A stretch of 64,000 nt of DNA, taken from Helianthus annuus. Lineage: Eukaryota; Streptophyta; Magnoliopsida; Asterales; Asteraceae. The notes under the pieces are model-generated. The model did not search any database and had not been told where the DNA came from. It saw only the letters and a list, made by a program, of their open reading frames with translations. The DNA lies in NCBI RefSeq assembly GCF_002127325.2, contig NC_035433.2, positions 13,488,111-13,552,110 on the forward strand, given 5' to 3'. The translations under genes and the position numbers were made by a program. Shown piece after piece: positions 44,523 to 55,432 of this stretch. Numbering within the stretch: position 1 is the first letter of the stretch; the number at the start of each line of letters is the position of its first letter.

Positions 44523-47500
44523 CTAAACCTCACCATCCCTCTGAACCTCCTTATAAACATAGCCCTTGGCCAAAACCACATAAAAAACCAAACTCAACCC
44601 ACTTAAACATGCCAAAACCCAATAAAAGTAATCAAGGTGCGCCCTATTCAAATTATCCCCCTTGAGCCATTTGTCACCTGTAATTCCTTGTATCACAGAT
44701 ATTAATGCGCTGCTCATAAAGCTTCCCACACCCAGAACACTTAAATAAGCAGCAGCCCCCATGCTCCTCATCTCCTCTGGCACTTGATCGTAGAACAACT
44801 CTTGCAATCCCACGATTGCAAACACGTCTGAGACACCCATCAATACATACTGTGGTACCAGCCACCATACCCTCATTGGAACTACTACTTTTGGATTATC
44901 TAGTAATCCATGCTCTGTGGCGACTCTAACCCTTTTTGTTTCAACAATGGCCGATACCGTCATAGTCAAGATTGAGAATAGAATCCCAAATCCGATTCGT
45001 TGGAGCATTGTGATTCCAGAGGGGTGTCCAGTGAGGCGTCTCGCAGTAGGGATGAGGATGCGCTCATAGAGGGGGACAACTGTTAGGATGGTTAGGCCTG
45101 GGAGGACTTGAAGAGATGCGGGTGGGAGTTGGAAGTTGGTGGAACCGATTGTGCGGACTAAGGTGCTGGCTTGTTTTGTGTAGAAGGTGCTAAGTTGCGC
45201 TATGACCACCGCAAACATCAAGCAAGATAGCCATATTGGGACCAGCCGCAGGAGGAGCTTCACCTGTTCCACCTGGTTCACAGTGCAAAGTCTCCATTGG
45301 TTACTTTTTCCTGACGATACGTCGGTTTCATCTATAATAGCTGCCTTGTCCAAAAACCTGTCCATTGTGTTAATGGCGGGTAGTATAATAAGTACTAGGA
45401 TAATGAACACACACACACACATAAATACATAATACCTGAATTGGTTGGTATGAGCCAAGGGATGAATCACTGTGTCTTCTGCCTTGACACACATGCCCCA
45501 ACCGTTTTCCGGCAACAAGCGTCGCTTTCTAAACGCCGCCACCATCACCTGAGCCACTTTTGTAAATGGGCTACCAACGGGATCCTGGCAGCGATAAGTA
45601 TTTTTTCTGAATAGGAAAACTCCCAACGCCAACGCCACCACTATGGCGGGTATGGCAAACCCCCAACCCCATCCAACATTGTCCTGAACGTAAATGACAA
45701 CCAGTATGGAGGTAGTGGCTCCAAGCACAATGCCCAAGTACCACCAGTTGAAAAACGAACTCTTGGCTGCTTTCTCCTCTGGGAGACGGTCGTCGAATTG
45801 GTCGGCAGCGAAGGTCTGGATGCAAGGACGGTGACCACCTTCCCCGATGTTGATCACGTAAAGTGCCACAAAAAAGGCTAGTAGGCGATGCTCCAACGGA
45901 ATTGATTCTACGGATATTACTAACATTACCAGTCCCTGTTATAAATTTATTTTGAATGAGTGTCCCATGAACAAGTACGTTATTATGAATCAACTACGAT
46001 TGTAAAATTATTTATATGTATGTGTATTACTCAATCACTATAGTTAGTTGGTAATTAGTGGTTTACATAAATAGATCAATAATATTTTCATTATTAAATT
46101 TTCAATTTTGTGAAGGTATCTACCAAATTAAATATGATAATCTTTTATGTTTAATCTAATTTAAAGAGAAAAACATCTGGAAATCATCATGGATGGAGCT
46201 TGGTGTGGGTCAGGGGTGCCTCACCTCCTTTTTTCGCTTCATATTGTATATTTTACTGAAAAGACTCCAAAAATTTTATATGTATTGAATCCATCCTCCT
46301 CGCTCCTTTATTTTTTTTTCTTTAAAACTTTGAGCCCCTATTCAATAGGTCAAGCTCCGCTACTCTTACCATATTTATCATTATATTTCTATGAACTTGT
46401 GTATATTCATAACAATTCATATGAAGTTATGTAGATTCTCATTTATTATCGTTAGTAATCTAATGTTTATTCATACATATTTTATTAGGACTTTATACAT
46501 TTTATATCTATTATTTGTGATGTTACAATGATAAAGTGATTATCATGATGTTCATTTTAAAATATACTTTGGTCACCCAACTTGGCTAAATAAGAAAGGA
46601 ACAAATGATAATGATAATATCATGGCCATGATGTACGTAATATAACTTGACTGCCAATATTTTTTAATAAAAGTTACTTTAAAAACTTATTATATACTTC
46701 AGTTAATACCGTTCAAAAAAATATACTTCAATTGATGCTATTAAGTTCTGTATGTATCATGTTAAATTTTGTTCCTACTCTACTTGGATTTCTCTCTTAT
46801 TTTTTTAACGACAAACTTCTATATAAAATATTGAAACGGATGGTCAGAAATTGTAAAACCTGTAATTACAACACAGTGTCTGAACATTAAATTCTCTCTA
46901 TCTCTCCCAATTCAATACATAGTGTAGCACATTGTATTATTACATTAGATGACATGAATTTTATTTTGGAAAATAACAATAACATAAAATTTAGTGTGTT
47001 GACGATGAAAAAAAAAATTGGTGGTTTATGAATCCCATTTACAAATCATTTTTTAAATTATTTGATTACATAACAAAAAATCCAGTAATGATCATCATGT
47101 GTTACGTTTATAAATATAATATCTCTGAAAAAAGAGTATTCACGTAAACAAGGTGAACTTAATATAGTAAATTCTAAATTGGACAAACAAATGACGTATA
47201 TATCAAATAGCTATTTAAAGTTGTTAGTTCGTGTATGTATATCTGCATTTGTGCTTCTTTTGGTTTATAACTTTTATTTCCTGTATATAAAGCCACTTGA
47301 ATTAAAGTTACCAAATAATCAGGAAACACACAAAAGAAGAAAATGATCATGATTTATAGAGGGGAATAAATATAAGATTGGTGAGTATGGAGAGCCTCAT
47401 TCCCAAGGGGATGGGCCGCCACGTCGGCGCCACGTAGGAGTGGCTTGGAGGGGATGGACCTAGGGGGTGGGGGATGAACCCCTTTATGTGTATATATGTA

Positions 47501-50228
47501 TGTATGTATAGGTATATGTGAGAGAAGGGAGGCCCGTGAAGATCGTCACCTGGGAGCCGGAAAGGACGGGACGGGGCGAGGGGGGGCGATGTGGGGGACC
47601 GGCACCGGGCCTCGCCGGGTCTAAGCCGGCCCCCATACCGTTTGGTCTAAGATAGAGATATCTTAACCATTTATTGAATTAGACCAAGTGAGTAGTGACT
47701 ACAAATGAGTTATTAATTACTCACACACACATATATTGTTCAAGAGAAACTAATTATGAAACCTAGCAAGGAGCTAAATAACTGTAACTAGCAATAACAT
47801 CTGCGCACGTTGTGGCGCGGGTACATCGTAAACATCGAATGAATTAATTCAAACGTTATGGGATGCGTTAGCCATATGAAAATGTGTGTTTCGACATATC
47901 CGATTGAACTCAATGTAAACCTATATAAGCATTGCGATTGGATCAAAACGTAGTAAATCGAATTTATTTCGTACAATCATAACGTATTATATGTGATCCA
48001 ACTCATACATAGAAAACATAACGGGTATAAAGGAAAAATTGACACGTTTAATCAAAAAGAATTAATTAAAGCTTTTGAAAAAAAATAAGAAACCACAATT
48101 GGACTCCACTCGGTTGGAAACAAAATTTACGAAACATCTATAAAATAAGAACGACAACATATTATATTTGACCTAACTCATTACCAAAAAAAATTAACGT
48201 CCAATCGTATACCAACTTGAATTAATACCAAAACGTACATAAAATATGCACATAACAATGTTTTTTAAACGAAAATATATTTTATTTGACCTGACTCGTT
48301 TCCAGAAAAAGTTTACGTCCAAACGTAGAACATATCGAATTTATACCGACACATACATAAATATACGCACGTAAAAAATTAGTTTTTTTAAGTAAAGGAA
48401 GTACAAAGGTAAACTCAAAACAAACTATTAGTAAAAAACTTAATACGTTAAAAACGTTTGTAAAACCGTGCCAAGTTGCACCAATGCCACACACTGCCAG
48501 CGACCACCAACAGCGCAAAAGCTTGTAAAAATAAAATAATAAAAAGAAAAGTAAATCAGACGAAAAAAACGTTGAACCTCATACGCACGTTGTGGCGTGT
48601 TAACTCGCAAAATTTAAAACGAAAAACTTGCTAGAGATGAAAAGTGTGAGGGACCAAAGTTGAAAATAAAAAGTGTTGGGGTTAAAATTAATAAGATGAA
48701 AACCTTTGTGTTAAAAGTAAAAAATCAATGGGTTAAAATACAAAAATAAAAACCTTTGGGTTAGAAATGGAAAATCAACTTTTTTTTTGAAAAACTCCCT
48801 ATGCATAACATACAACAACATATAGCATCAACATGTTAGTAAATTATAATATGGAAATATATTGTATAACTTTTTTAAATAGCAGACCATTTATGAAAAA
48901 AGACAAAACCCAGCAAAGAGCTAGATTACAATATTGGGTTGGGTTGGTGATTGTGGTGACTATGGACGAGAATGGGACAACAAATTGGAGATATCGAGGA
49001 TAAAGAAGAAGAAAAAGATTTACATGGAAAGAATTTTGTGAAAATGAGTACAGTTTTATTATTCACTCATTAACAGGTTTTTACATTTAGACTTTAGTAT
49101 AGTTGGAAGGGTAACCAACTATTCCTCCATATACACAATAATCTTGAAATAACTTATTATAAATTTTGACTCACCCAAGTGTTTTCTAGTAATTCCTATT
49201 CACTCTGCCATTATACGAAAAAAAAATAACAATAATAATATTAAATCAACTCACCTGAAAAAAAAAAGTACGAGAAAATTCAAAATAATAAATGATTGTG
49301 CTTTAAAGGCCACTTGGGTTGTATCACAATAGTAGGAGACAACTTCTTTGAAGAAGATCTAGATTCAAATCTGGGTAAGATCTAGATTTAAATTTGGGCA
49401 ACGTGTAATTTAAGAGTAGGGTAGATGGAGGTGTATGTCGTTCAAAAAAATTCGTGTTTTAAAGAGGTAGAAAATCATTTTTACCCTTATTTCAGTGAAT
49501 TATCGGTAATTAATTTTAAAATATATAGAATAAACCGGGACTGTAAAAGAAATGGTTATTAAATTAAAGAGGTAGAAAATCATTGTTATTGAAATTCGTT
49601 AATTTCTTATGGTTTTGTCCTCCTTGAACTAAAGAAAACATAAAATTAAGTTTTAATAAGCCTGTTATTGGATTTTACAAAGTCTGATTGATTAGACTTG
49701 GAAGCATAATAAGAGTGTGGTATAGATATAACATATAATATGAGATGATAATCATAAATATAAAAAATGAAGATGTATAAAGAAGCAAGCAAATTAGTCG
49801 ATGAGGTGGAGTAAGATAAATAAAAGTGGTTATTAATTACCAAGAGATACGTGAGGGATGAGAAGACGATGGTTTTGAAGCGTCCAAAAAAGGAGTCGGC
49901 GAGGAAAGCACCAAGGATGGGGAAGATGGCGGAAACTCCGTGCCACAAGTTCACATTTTTGGCAGCGGTGGCCAAAGGCTGCTTCAGAACCACCGTCAGG
50001 TACGTGATCAGATTTCCTGACACCCCATAGTAAGCAAATCGCTCTCCGAATTCCACAACTGCAACTCATTCAAATTATTATTAACTTCTTATTATTACAT
50101 CTCTATGTATCATCAACACAATTTTACTTACCAATGATAAAAATGGCTGATTTCCAACCCCCCTTGATTGCTGCTTTTTTTGAGTAACTGTTGACATCAT
50201 GCTGCTCACATTTGGTGAAAGTCTCCAT
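44523..50228 (-). CDS. NPF5: NRT1/PTR family (NPF5-type) transporter, four exons
   Basis: A proton-coupled transporter of the NPF/POT family; substrates may be nitrate, peptides, hormones or glucosides, not predictable from sequence. Exons on the minus strand: 50228-50132, 50058-49841, 45935-45436, 45357-44523, with GT..AG at each intron. This gives 549 residues, normal for the family. The E-x-x-E-R proton-coupling motif (EFGERFAYYG) is in exon 2. Other family blocks: FLADSFFGRFKTI, GEGGHRPCIQTFAADQFDD, FFNWWYLGI, YVLMGVSDVFAIVGLQELFY. Twelve membrane segments are expected. Exon 1 encodes METFTKCEQHDVN. The intron at 45358-45435 is only 78 bp, in frame and stop-free, so it can be misread as exon. 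The frame is intact; this is the only credible host gene here. Confidence 0.9.
45358..45435 (-). other. 78-bp in-frame intron of the NPF gene
   Basis: Minus-strand donor CAG|GTATTATG and acceptor GGACAG|GTTTTTG. Splicing joins N-Q-F to R-F-L-D-K-A, the conserved NPF sequence. Retention adds 26 mostly hydrophobic residues (YYVFMCVCVFIILVLIILPA...) without a stop. It includes a CA microsatellite near 45409-45420. Confidence 0.8.
45936..49840 (-). other. large second intron of the NPF gene
   Basis: A 3.9-kb intron between GGTAATTAAT (donor at 49840) and AACAG (acceptor at 45936). Mostly AT-rich. It contains a GC-rich island (47390-47650) and two copies of CGCACGTTGTGGCG (47804-47817 and 48584-48597). 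No gene is seen in it. Confidence 0.8.
47390..47650. repeat. GC-rich island, possible mobile insert
   Basis: A sharp G/C-rich block in an AT-rich intron, with 'ccgccacgtcggcgccacgt', a short TATG/TA microsatellite (about 47493-47515) and 'gggcctcgccgggtc'. GTATGG...GCC near the left edge and its complement near the right edge (about 47385 and 47635) may be imperfect terminal inverted repeats. It is perhaps a small DNA transposon; not proven. Confidence 0.35.
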
Positions 50229-52388
50229 ATGGGAAAAGCTTTTAAAGATTCAATCTCAAGCCTTAATATATAGAGAGAGAGAGAGAATATGCGATACTTT
50301 ATATTTAGTGTTACTTAATTGGTTCCTCTTGTATATAGCAATCTATAATTTTCATCCTTCCAATTCTAAATATTTCTTTTTTGAAATGCATTTATTTAAA
50401 AATGCTAGTTTTTTTTTTAATTTACATATGGTTGTGATACAGTGGTTGTATTAATAAACGAGTAATATATAAAAACCTTTTAGCTTTTAGAACTTACAAC
50501 ATTAGGGTAAGGAATTATTGTAAAAATAAGTTTCAACACACTGAACGTAATAGGTGAAGAAAGATTTTTTTTTTAATTTATTAGTTTTTTTTCCATCTAG
50601 CAAGCATGTATTTTAATCCTAATATCTAAAAAATAAAAATAAAAAAAAAATGAATTTGTTCCATGTACGTTTTCTATTGAGGTGTGCAAAAAAATTATGA
50701 TAATAAATTTGTGTCCACACTTTGAAGTGCAAGACCCATAATTTTCATAAAAGAAAAAAAAAATCAAACTGAATCATAAATACCCATAAGGCTTAGTTCG
50801 TCTCTAAGATTCTCATAGACCGAGATTGGTCACATACTCTTCGCACACTTAAATTAGTGTTGTTGAATGTATTGTTGGGTAAAGTATGTAAATACTTTTA
50901 TAAGTATATAAAATTGTATATGTTGCATATCTCACCTATTACAACCGAAGAAAACACATGAATCATATTCCTTGATTTAATACTAGGATTTTGAGCAAGT
51001 GGCCAACTTGTTGTAAATAAATAATAAAATAAAAGAAAAAGAATTCTTATATATAATGATTGTTATTATATGATGATCCCCAAAAGGATTTAATTGGTCC
51101 ATTATATAAACCAATGGAACATGTTATGACCAATATTATTGTCAATGGACTAAGAATACATTAGAAATATAGTTGAGGACTACTTTTGTAATCGATTCTA
51201 TTCTATACACATACGTAAGCAACGTGGCATGCAGTATATATTGGTAATCCGATGCTTCTTTTTTTCTTTTAAGTGAGAAAAATACAAAATTAAGTGCTTT
51301 TGACTCATTGGACCAAGAATATGTATATATAATTATTTTATATATTAGAATATTTTTATAGTTAAAAAATTGGGTTTAATAAAAAAAATACACACTCAAG
51401 CATTAGGCTAGAGGGTATGGGTGTCATCACCCATCCACCTCATCAACTTTTTAATAATAGCGCCCCTATACCATACCATACTAGCAAATGGCAGACAATG
51501 GCGGATGAAAAGTGGGACCCACATCAATTTTAAACCTTTTAAACCAAATAAATAAATAAGAGGGTGCTACTGGAAGCTTTAACCTATACTATGGGTATTT
51601 TTGATAAGATGCAATGCAATAGAGCTCTTGTCCTATGTGTCGATGATGTGGCACTATGAAGTCTCTAAATACTACTACATGTTGTAAATTAATCATCTTT
51701 TTGTGGAACTTTATAATATAATAAATCATATTTTGAAATTGGATAGATGTGAAACTCCTTTTGCGCTCTCCTTCGGTCTCAAGGTTCACTCTCATCGTGT
51801 GTACTTTTGCATACTTTAATTCATCTTTCATGATAACTAGTAAATTGTTCACAGCGTTGCAGCGGGTTCATATTACACCCTAAAAATGTCGCAGCGGAAA
51901 TACAAACGTAGTGGTGGCGGAAGTTGATGCCCATACGTATCTTTGTGGACGATGCAATATTTATTTTTGGACATTCAACTTAATTAAAACATAATTTAAA
52001 GTTTAGAGTTTGACGCAAACCACAACCACAACATATTTAAGTTGTTTTGATCCTTATGTATCTTAATACACTTGGTCCCAAATAGTTTTAAAAGTTGTCC
52101 AAAACATTATTAAACATGACATGCATCAACTACTACAAGATATGCCAAAATCCCGAAGCCGAACTCATGTACCTGAATAACACGTTAAAATCAAGTGTCA
52201 ACACAAAGGAGGGTGAGTTCACATATTCAAATTATCATTAATTCGTTTAAGGAAAACTTTCTTATTATGAGTTTGACAATAAATCATCCATATATATTTA
52301 GGAAGTCCATTTTACATTTGATGTGCACAAAATGCAACATATAAATTACATCAATTGTGGCATAAAACTAACCGTTTTTTAGTACTAA
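50229..52388. other. NPF upstream region and spacer
   Basis: The first few hundred bases should hold the NPF promoter; a TATATATT-like stretch followed by a (GA)n run lies at 50264-50285. At 51405-51595 a block with 'gggtatgggtgtcatcaccc' and 'ctataccataccata' may be an eroded miniature element. At 51865-52250 the sequence looks like a minus-strand gypsy LTR fragment ('acaccctaaaaatgtcgcagcgg ... ggtgagttcaca'). No coding region is supported. Confidence 0.4.
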
Positions 52389-52559
52389 TGTTGGAGAAAG
52401 TGTGTTTTTGTCTTCCTTTTGTATTTTCGGGATTAAATGAGCTCAAATGAACAAAAAAAGTAAAAAGGCAGCTAAATCTAACATAAATACAAGAAAAGGA
52501 ACAAACGTGGCATGCCCGACCTCCCCGACAGCATCTTCCCAAGCAAAACAAGAGAACAG

Positions 52560-52865
52560 AAGACTGAACACGCCCCGTGCGCACTGAGCATGGGGGCGTG
52601 CCCAAGTGTCATTAGAAAAGACAAAGTTGTAGAAGCTTCTATCACCCACCACGGGGTCGTGCTCAGCGGACACGGGGTTGTGGTCAACTCTAAGATTCGC
52701 AGAATCTAGGGAAATCTTGATAGTACAGATACGCTTCTGCACACGGGATCGTGCTCAGCGGACATGGGGCGTGGTCAACTAATGCAAACAAACTGCATTT
52801 AATGAAGAAAGAGAAGGAGGATGGACACGGGGCCGTGCCCAATGGACACGAGGCCGTGCCCGAGC
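52560..52865. repeat. CACGGGGCCGTG dyad cluster
   Basis: Four paired blocks near 52565-52605, 52650-52682, 52741-52777 and 52823-52862. Each is made of two near-copies of (G)GACACGGGG-CGTGCCC, spaced about 80-90 bp. The last is the least eroded. They lie directly upstream of the TATA box at 52878 in the LTR. Confidence 0.75.
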
Positions 52866-53493
52866 TGCTGTTTAGGCTATAAATAAGGGTGTTTGGCTTA
52901 TTTGTAAAACCATCCCTTGGCACACCACCTCTCTCACACTTCACCCACCACCCACCACCATCACAACACCATCATCCACCACCATCATCCATTGTCCATC
53001 ATAGAGTGTGTGAGTCGTCTCGGGATCCAAGATTGATCGTAAGAGTTCTTGACAATCAAAGGCCATGTTTGCCTAAGTCTCTTACAACACTTGGTGAAGA
53101 CAAGTGTTTAGTGTAATACTTTTTATTTTTAATCTTTTCGCACTTTTTATTTGGTTATGTATTAATGACTTTAATAACTAGTTTCTTATGTTGAAGGTGA
53201 TTCTTCCTTATCGTTTGTCCGTGGTGTCTTGGCATTATTTTACTGTCAATATAAAAAAAAGATTTTCAGCATTCATATCTCCACGGTCTATATGGAGATA
53301 TGTTGGCTACATGGTCGGGGGTTAAGGGAACGGTTTGGTAAGAGTCTTGCCATTGTTCAGTGTATAGATCCTGCAAAGGACCTGGGTCAAATTTAGTAGG
53401 ACTCCCTTCAATACCCACCGGTATTGGATGGCGGGGGTCCAAACTCTTTGATCCCCTCATAAGTAAGCTACTATTAAAACTTTAACCCGGCTA

Positions 53494-53700
53494 TTTAGGA
53501 TTGTATCCCTGCTGACTCAGACTACTTAGCCGAGGGTAACGTCACCTTCAAAAGAGGGGCCTACCACATTATGCATTAATAACTTAATTAATTATCTTTC
53601 AATAATCCGACCCTTTAGGATTGTATCCTTGCTGACTCAAACTACTGGGTTGAGGGTAACGTCACCTTCAAAAGAGGGGCCTACTAGAATAACTAAGATA
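53494..53700. repeat. two-copy 120-bp tandem repeat
   Basis: Cores at 53494-53574 and 53614-53694 share TTTAGGATTGTATCC, GCTGACTCA and GAGGGTAACGTCACCTTCAA followed by AAGAGGGGCCTAC. Part of the Athila-type LTR. Confidence 0.8.
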
Positions 53701-54206
53701 ATCTCTTAAAAAGTGCAAAAGTGCGGAAATAATCAAAGGTTACACTACATACGAGTCGGATCCAAGTGATTCATCTTGTCTATCTGTTTTTATTTTTATT
53801 TTACTTTTCAGCATTTTAGTTAGTTTTATTTTTCTAGTTTAAAAACCTTTTTCTAACTTTTGATTTGATTAGACGTTGAGGATAAACCGGTACTAAAAGC
53901 TCTTGTGTCCTTGGATGACCTCGGTATCTTACCAACACTATACTACGTCCACGATGGGTGCACTTGCCCATATGTGTGTTTAGTGTTAGTAAATATCGTG
54001 TTTTATAAATTTAAAACTTGACTAAAAAGTGTAAAAGGGCTTAAAATATATATTAAAAATATATAACACCACGCACACATCAACATCCTTTCTAAAAATC
54101 CAAGGGTCAGTCATCGCAAGCATTTTCGGAAAACCTTCGATACAAAACATCTTCCCAAGGTTTATGTATTAAATTGATAGCATCAAATGTTCAGATTCAT
54201 ATGTTT

Positions 54207-54597
54207 TTTTTTTTTGGGTAAAGGGTTACCCCGGTTAATTTTATAAATCACCAAACCAAATAAGAACAGGGTGTGCCAAGACATTGACACACACTACTAG
54301 TCAAGACAAACCAAGACTAGAACATCCAAGGAAAAAACAACCAACGACAAAAAACATACAACCAGGAAAATAAAAAACAAAGCCCGACAACTAAGCCTCT
54401 AGCAACAGAAGACCCGAACCAAACAGACTCTAGCCCGGATCACAATCCAAATTCTTCATCGAAATCTGCCAAGTATCCAATACGTTACGGTGCTTCCGGT
54501 CACTCCCAAGCTTGAACCCTATAATCTTCAATCCAACCGTAGAGATGATTACATGTGAAAGCATATCAGGTGTGCGTTGGACACTAGAAAACAAGCG
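54207..54597 (-). mobile_element. LINE-F: short 5'-truncated LINE
   Basis: It is flanked by an 18-bp duplication GTTCAGATTCATATGTTT (54189-54206 and 54598-54615). The minus strand contains the ORF2 C-terminus (NRLFSSVQRTPDMLSHVII ... VLDTWQI) and ends AACCGGGGTAACCCTTTACC plus C and A run, with the same hairpin as the other copies. Confidence 0.9.
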
Positions 54598-54615
54598 GTT
54601 CAGATTCATATGTTT

Positions 54616-55432
54616 GCAAGACATACGAGCTATATATTAAAAATAAGGGTATAATCAACGCTAGACAATAACAAAATATAAATTCGTCGCTTGAGTTGAC
54701 ACGGAGCTAAGTTGGTTATTGATTCCGAAAAGTTTATTTTAAGAAAAATGTCATGCGCTTTCATAAGGATATTCTGAGTACTTTGCGAGACCACCAACCA
54801 AAGTCGTTCTTTTTAAGACTTAGTAAAATGTTGTATGTTAATGCATACATTCATGGGACCCCATTTTGTGGGCGTCATCACATCGCAATCATATTGGAAA
54901 GAAGCAGTAGAGCGACCATCCGCAAGGTTAGAATCAAACCCGTAACTTTGAACCGAAGCAGCAGGGAAACCTTCTATCATTAGGGTTTAGTATTAAGTAA
55001 AACTAGTCATAAGGGATTTATTCCACCGAACACTATGGAACTCTTGGTTTGATCCTATCTTCGCAAGAGTAGGAAGATGAAGTAAATTAATCTAGTCCTT
55101 GGTGCTTAGATTTTGCCACCAAGCCAAGGCAAGACTTTACTAAATACGAAGTGCCGAACGAAAACCTCTAACCCGCTTTTAAGTAATTAACAAGTTGTTA
55201 GATCTCCGGTGAACTTCCGGCTATCCTCCAATCCTCCATTCTTTCTGGTCATCTTCTTTTCCGGCGAATCACTATTCTTTCCGACCATTCTTCTTTTCAG
55301 ATCTCTTTTCCTCATCTTTTCTGATTATTCATTTTTCTGCTCGTATTCTTCATCTTCTCCAACTCAATTTCTAGATCTATTCAGACACTCGACGGACAGC
55401 TTCTCCACCACACGCGTGGTAGTCCACATCAG
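54616..55432. other. spacer before copia-2
   Basis: No gene recognised. From about 55200 the strand becomes T/C-rich ('ctccggtgaacttccgg', 'ttctttccgaccattc'), resembling the leader of a short-LTR copia element; gag and protease are absent between it and the integrase at 55433. Confidence 0.4.

Larger units (their letters stand above)
52389..54085 (+). repeat. Athila/Tat-type gypsy LTR, probably solo or orphan
   Basis: It begins TGTTGGAGAAAG and ends ...CACATCAACA, with TGTTG/CAACA as inverted ends. Inside are the typical dyads of this LTR type (GGACACGGGGCCGTGCCC, 52560-52865), TATAAATA at 52878-52885, a 120-bp-period repeat (53494-53700) and the 'gggtgcacttgccc...gtgttagtaaatatcgtg' 3' region. 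The expected tRNA-Asp primer site (TGGCGCCGTT) does not follow, so no internal region is attached. No matching 5-bp flanks were found, so the exact ends are uncertain. Confidence 0.65.

Noticed and set aside
45571..45993. 140-codon minus-strand frame overlapping NPF exon 3
   Set aside because: A shadow in another frame of the NPF coding exon.
50264..50271. TATATATT as the NPF TATA box
   Set aside because: It lies only ~36 bp from the start codon, which would leave almost no 5' UTR; mentioned as a candidate, not called.
52351..52944. Cluster of overlapping 65-100-codon frames on both strands
   Set aside because: These fall on the GC-rich dyad repeats of the Athila-type LTR, where stop codons are rare; no protein family resemblance.
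52389..54085. Clean solo LTR with target duplication
   Set aside because: The flanking five bases (actaa and tcctt) do not match, so I call only an LTR with uncertain ends.
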